Part shown: positions 62,451-64,000 of the stretch, piece by piece
How the letters are laid out: each line of letters opens with the position of its first letter
Numbering within the stretch: position 1 is the stretch's first letter
Source of the DNA: Cryobacterium tepidiphilum
GTDB lineage: Bacteria > Actinomycetota > Actinomycetes > Actinomycetales > Microbacteriaceae
Length of the DNA: 64,000 nucleotides
Reading direction: 5' to 3'
NCBI RefSeq assembly: GCF_003716325.1
Contig: NZ_RDSR01000017.1
Coordinates: forward strand, 1 to 64,000
Translations under genes and position numbers: made by a program
Notes under the pieces: model-generated
The model's database searches: none
What the model saw: the letters and a program-made list of their open reading frames with translations, nothing else
Told to the model about the DNA's origin: nothing

Positions 62451-62975
62451 ATGAGCACTCCTCACTATGACAGCGGATCCTCTCTCCCTCCCTATCAGGC
62501 GAACGCCTCCGGACTGGGTTACACCGGCACGCGCCCGGCGCCGCCGACGCAGGTCACAACGGCCTTCTGGCTCTACATTGCTGCGGCGGCGCTCAGCATC
62601 GTGAGCATGATCATCTCGCTCGCGACGCTGGGGCCGAGGAGGGAAGAGGCACAACGCCAGCTTGAGTCGAGCGGGCAGCCCGTCTCGGGCAGCACCTTGG
62701 ACGCGATCATGACCGCCGCAGTCATCTTCAGCGTCGTGTTCGTCATCTTCTGGGTGGCCGTGTACGTCCTTTTTGCGTTCTTCATGAAGCGCGGCGCGAA
62801 CTGGGCTCGCTGGATACTCACGGTTCTCAGCGTCCTGTCGTTGTTCAGCATCCTGAGCAGCTACGGGGTTGGGGCACTGCAGGCGCTGGCGGCCGTCGTC
62901 GCGGCCGTTCTGATGTGGCTTGCTCCCGCGCGCGCGTACTTCCAAGCCGTGAAAGAGAGCAAGCAGCACGCTTAG
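62451..62975 (+). CDS. predicted membrane protein of unknown function
   Basis: About 174 aa. A Ser/Tyr/Pro-rich cytoplasmic N-terminus (MSTPHYDSGSSLPPYQANASGLGYTGTRP) and four hydrophobic helices, the first AFWLYIAAAALSIVSMIISLATL and the last LQALAAVVAAVLMWLAPARAYF. No family recognised. ATG 62451 is supported by the TAGAGT box six bases upstream (leaderless). Confidence 0.72.
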   Translation: MSTPHYDSGSSLPPYQANASGLGYTGTRPAPPTQVTTAFWLYIAAAALSIVSMIISLATLGPRREEAQRQLESSGQPVSGSTLDAIMTAAVIFSVVFVIFWVAVYVLFAFFMKRGANWARWILTVLSVLSLFSILSSYGVGALQALAAVVAAVLMWLAPARAYFQAVKESKQHA

Positions 62976-63053
62976 CAGCGCCCGCGGGCGCACGCTGGTC
63001 ACGATTCGATGACGAGTTGCGCCAGGACGCGTCTCACGTGAGAGGCTCCGAGC

Positions 63054-63348
63054 ATGCAACGCCGGAGCGCTCTCACCATCGGGGCCGTCCTGGCGCTCAG
63101 GCTGTCCGGCTGTGGCGGCGTCACGGCCTTTCCTCAGCCGCAGTCCTTGCCCACCGACCGAACTGGCGGTCGTCGCGCCGACCACTGAGGGGGACCCGAT
63201 CGTGACCTTCTACCGCACGGCCCCGGGCATGCAAGGGTTCGAGATGTATGTGAACGGGGCGTTCGATAGGTACGGGTCGGGGGACTGGAGCCACCTCACG
63301 TGCCCGGGCGGCGACGTGACCCTCCTGAACGGATGCGTCGAAGGCTAG
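63054..63348 (+). pseudogene. small lipoprotein gene split by a frameshift
   Basis: ATG 63054 opens MQRRSALTIGAVLALRLSGCGGVTAFPQPQSLP, a lipoprotein signal with lipobox LSGC, but this frame stops at 63188. From about 63148 the next frame continues without a break as TELAVVAPTTEGDPIVTFYRTAPGMQGFEMYVNGAFDRYGSGDWSHLTCPGGDVTLLNGCVEG to the TAG at 63346. One base gained or lost near 63135-63155 would join the two into a ~97-residue lipoprotein. Either a real frameshift or a sequencing error. Confidence 0.6.
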
Positions 63349-63350
63349 GC

Positions 63351-63989
63351 CTACAGGTCGAGCGACTCGTGCGGCTCCAGCGGGAAGAACTCGCCACCGT
63401 TCTGCTCGGTCGCGGCCTTGATGCGCCCGTTGGACATGTCTTTGCCCGCCCGCGAGAGCACCATCTCATGAGTCGGGAAGCTCCGTCGGGGCTTCACGGC
63501 GAGCACGTAATCGATGACCTCACTGATCTTCAGCCACGGGGCACCCGCCGGTACTGCCAACGTTCCAACGGCGACGCCCTCAGGCACGACGAAGGAGTCG
63601 CCGGCGTAGTAGAGCTCGTCGTTCACCAGCACGCCGACATTGTCGACCACGGGGATGGAGTCGTGGATGACGGCGTGTTTCCCGCCGAAGAATCGGAGGG
63701 TGAACGGCCCGGCCTCGAGCGTGTCGCCCGCCGAGACCACGGTGATGTCGTACCCGGACGCCGCCGCGGCAACGCCCGCCGGGGCGAAGATCCGCAGCCC
63801 GGAGTTCATGCTGATGATGCGGTCGAGCTGCTCCGGCGTCCAATGGTCGGCGTGCTCGTGCGTGATCACGACGGCTACGGCGCTCGACGTCTCGGTGAGG
63901 GCGGTCGTGAACGACCCGGGATCGATGAAGAGCTTCTGCCCGGCGCTCTCGAGAACCAGCGCCGCATGCTCCATCTTGGTCAATTTCAT
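63351..63989 (-). CDS. MBL-fold metal-dependent hydrolase
   Basis: About 212 aa. Metallo-beta-lactamase fold with THEHADHW (HxHxDH metal site), FFGGKHAVIHDSIPVVDNVGVLVNDELYYAGDSF and the C-terminal FPTHEMVLSRAGKD. UlaG/RomA-like small hydrolase; substrate unknown, possibly a phosphodiester or lactone. Converges on the frameshifted lipoprotein with a 2-bp gap. ATG 63989 lies at the window edge. Confidence 0.85.
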   Translation of the reverse strand: MKLTKMEHAALVLESAGQKLFIDPGSFTTALTETSSAVAVVITHEHADHWTPEQLDRIISMNSGLRIFAPAGVAAAASGYDITVVSAGDTLEAGPFTLRFFGGKHAVIHDSIPVVDNVGVLVNDELYYAGDSFVVPEGVAVGTLAVPAGAPWLKISEVIDYVLAVKPRRSFPTHEMVLSRAGKDMSNGRIKAATEQNGGEFFPLEPHESLDL

Positions 63990-64000
63990 GATCCGAGCTA

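Overview
The window comes from the chromosome of a high-GC actinobacterium, most likely a member of the Microbacteriaceae. The pointers are dense GC-rich coding, a tmRNA whose tag reads ANSKRTDFALAA, an F420-type LLM oxidoreductase, a DUF6458-type protein, a fused trehalose-6-phosphate synthase/phosphatase, the block ilvD-ilvB-ilvN-ilvC followed by serA-leuB-ilvE-gltX, and many start codons placed 6-8 nt after a TANNNT -10 box, as in leaderless actinobacterial mRNAs. No rRNA, CRISPR array, transposase, integrase or phage gene was seen.

Layout. 0.2-3.4 kb: glycogen-debranching-type protein and a GT4 glycosyltransferase, then the tmRNA gene (3455-3830). 4.0-23.0 kb: a large catabolic island. 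It holds a LysR regulator, an HpcH/HpaI aldolase, two MmgE/PrpD proteins, an MFS transporter, an Ldh2-type dehydrogenase, a PrpF-type isomerase, a TctC-type binding protein, a TctA permease carrying a TctB-like tail, a TcuA-type flavoprotein, a D-isomer 2-hydroxyacid dehydrogenase, two AbrB half-proteins, an isopropylmalate-dehydrogenase-like enzyme, a second TcuA-type flavoprotein and a GntR/FCD regulator. 23-29.6 kb: hisN, tRNA-Lys, a small HesB-like protein, a regulatory-looking intergenic region, an LLM/phytoene-dehydrogenase-like/SRPBCC operon, and a biotin ECF transporter (bioY with A and T components). 29.6-33.6 kb: a GH15 glucosidase divergent from a Zwf-like dehydrogenase, plus two small hypotheticals. 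33.6-39.3 kb: repeats, a G-quadruplex motif and a TetR-controlled MMPL/YhgE operon. 39.3-46.8 kb: otsAB and ilvDBNC. 46.9-53.9 kb: small membrane proteins, a sugar-acid oxidation cluster and a thiamine-diphosphate enzyme. 54-62 kb: serA, leuB, ilvE, a fumarylacetoacetase-family enzyme, a ChaB protein, gltX and a thioredoxin-reductase-like protein. 62-64 kb: tRNA-Gln, a small membrane protein, a frameshifted lipoprotein and an MBL-fold hydrolase.

How the genes fit together. The 4-23 kb island has everything expected for uptake and stepwise breakdown of a polycarboxylate related to tricarballylate, aconitate or methylcitrate: a tripartite tricarboxylate transporter, flavin desaturases, an allylic isomerase, dehydratase-family proteins, hydroxyacid dehydrogenases and a retro-aldolase. 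It is bounded by its own regulators. The exact substrate cannot be read from sequence. The biosynthetic half of the window makes branched-chain amino acids, serine, histidine and trehalose.

Main oddities: an MMPL transporter fused to an ABC-ATPase-like domain without a Walker A lysine; otsAB, whose best start codon is AUC; a 44-bp perfect palindrome next to a possible small RNA; paired REP-like repeats and a G-quadruplex motif in front of the TetR operon; and an AT-rich codon patch at the end of ilvD.
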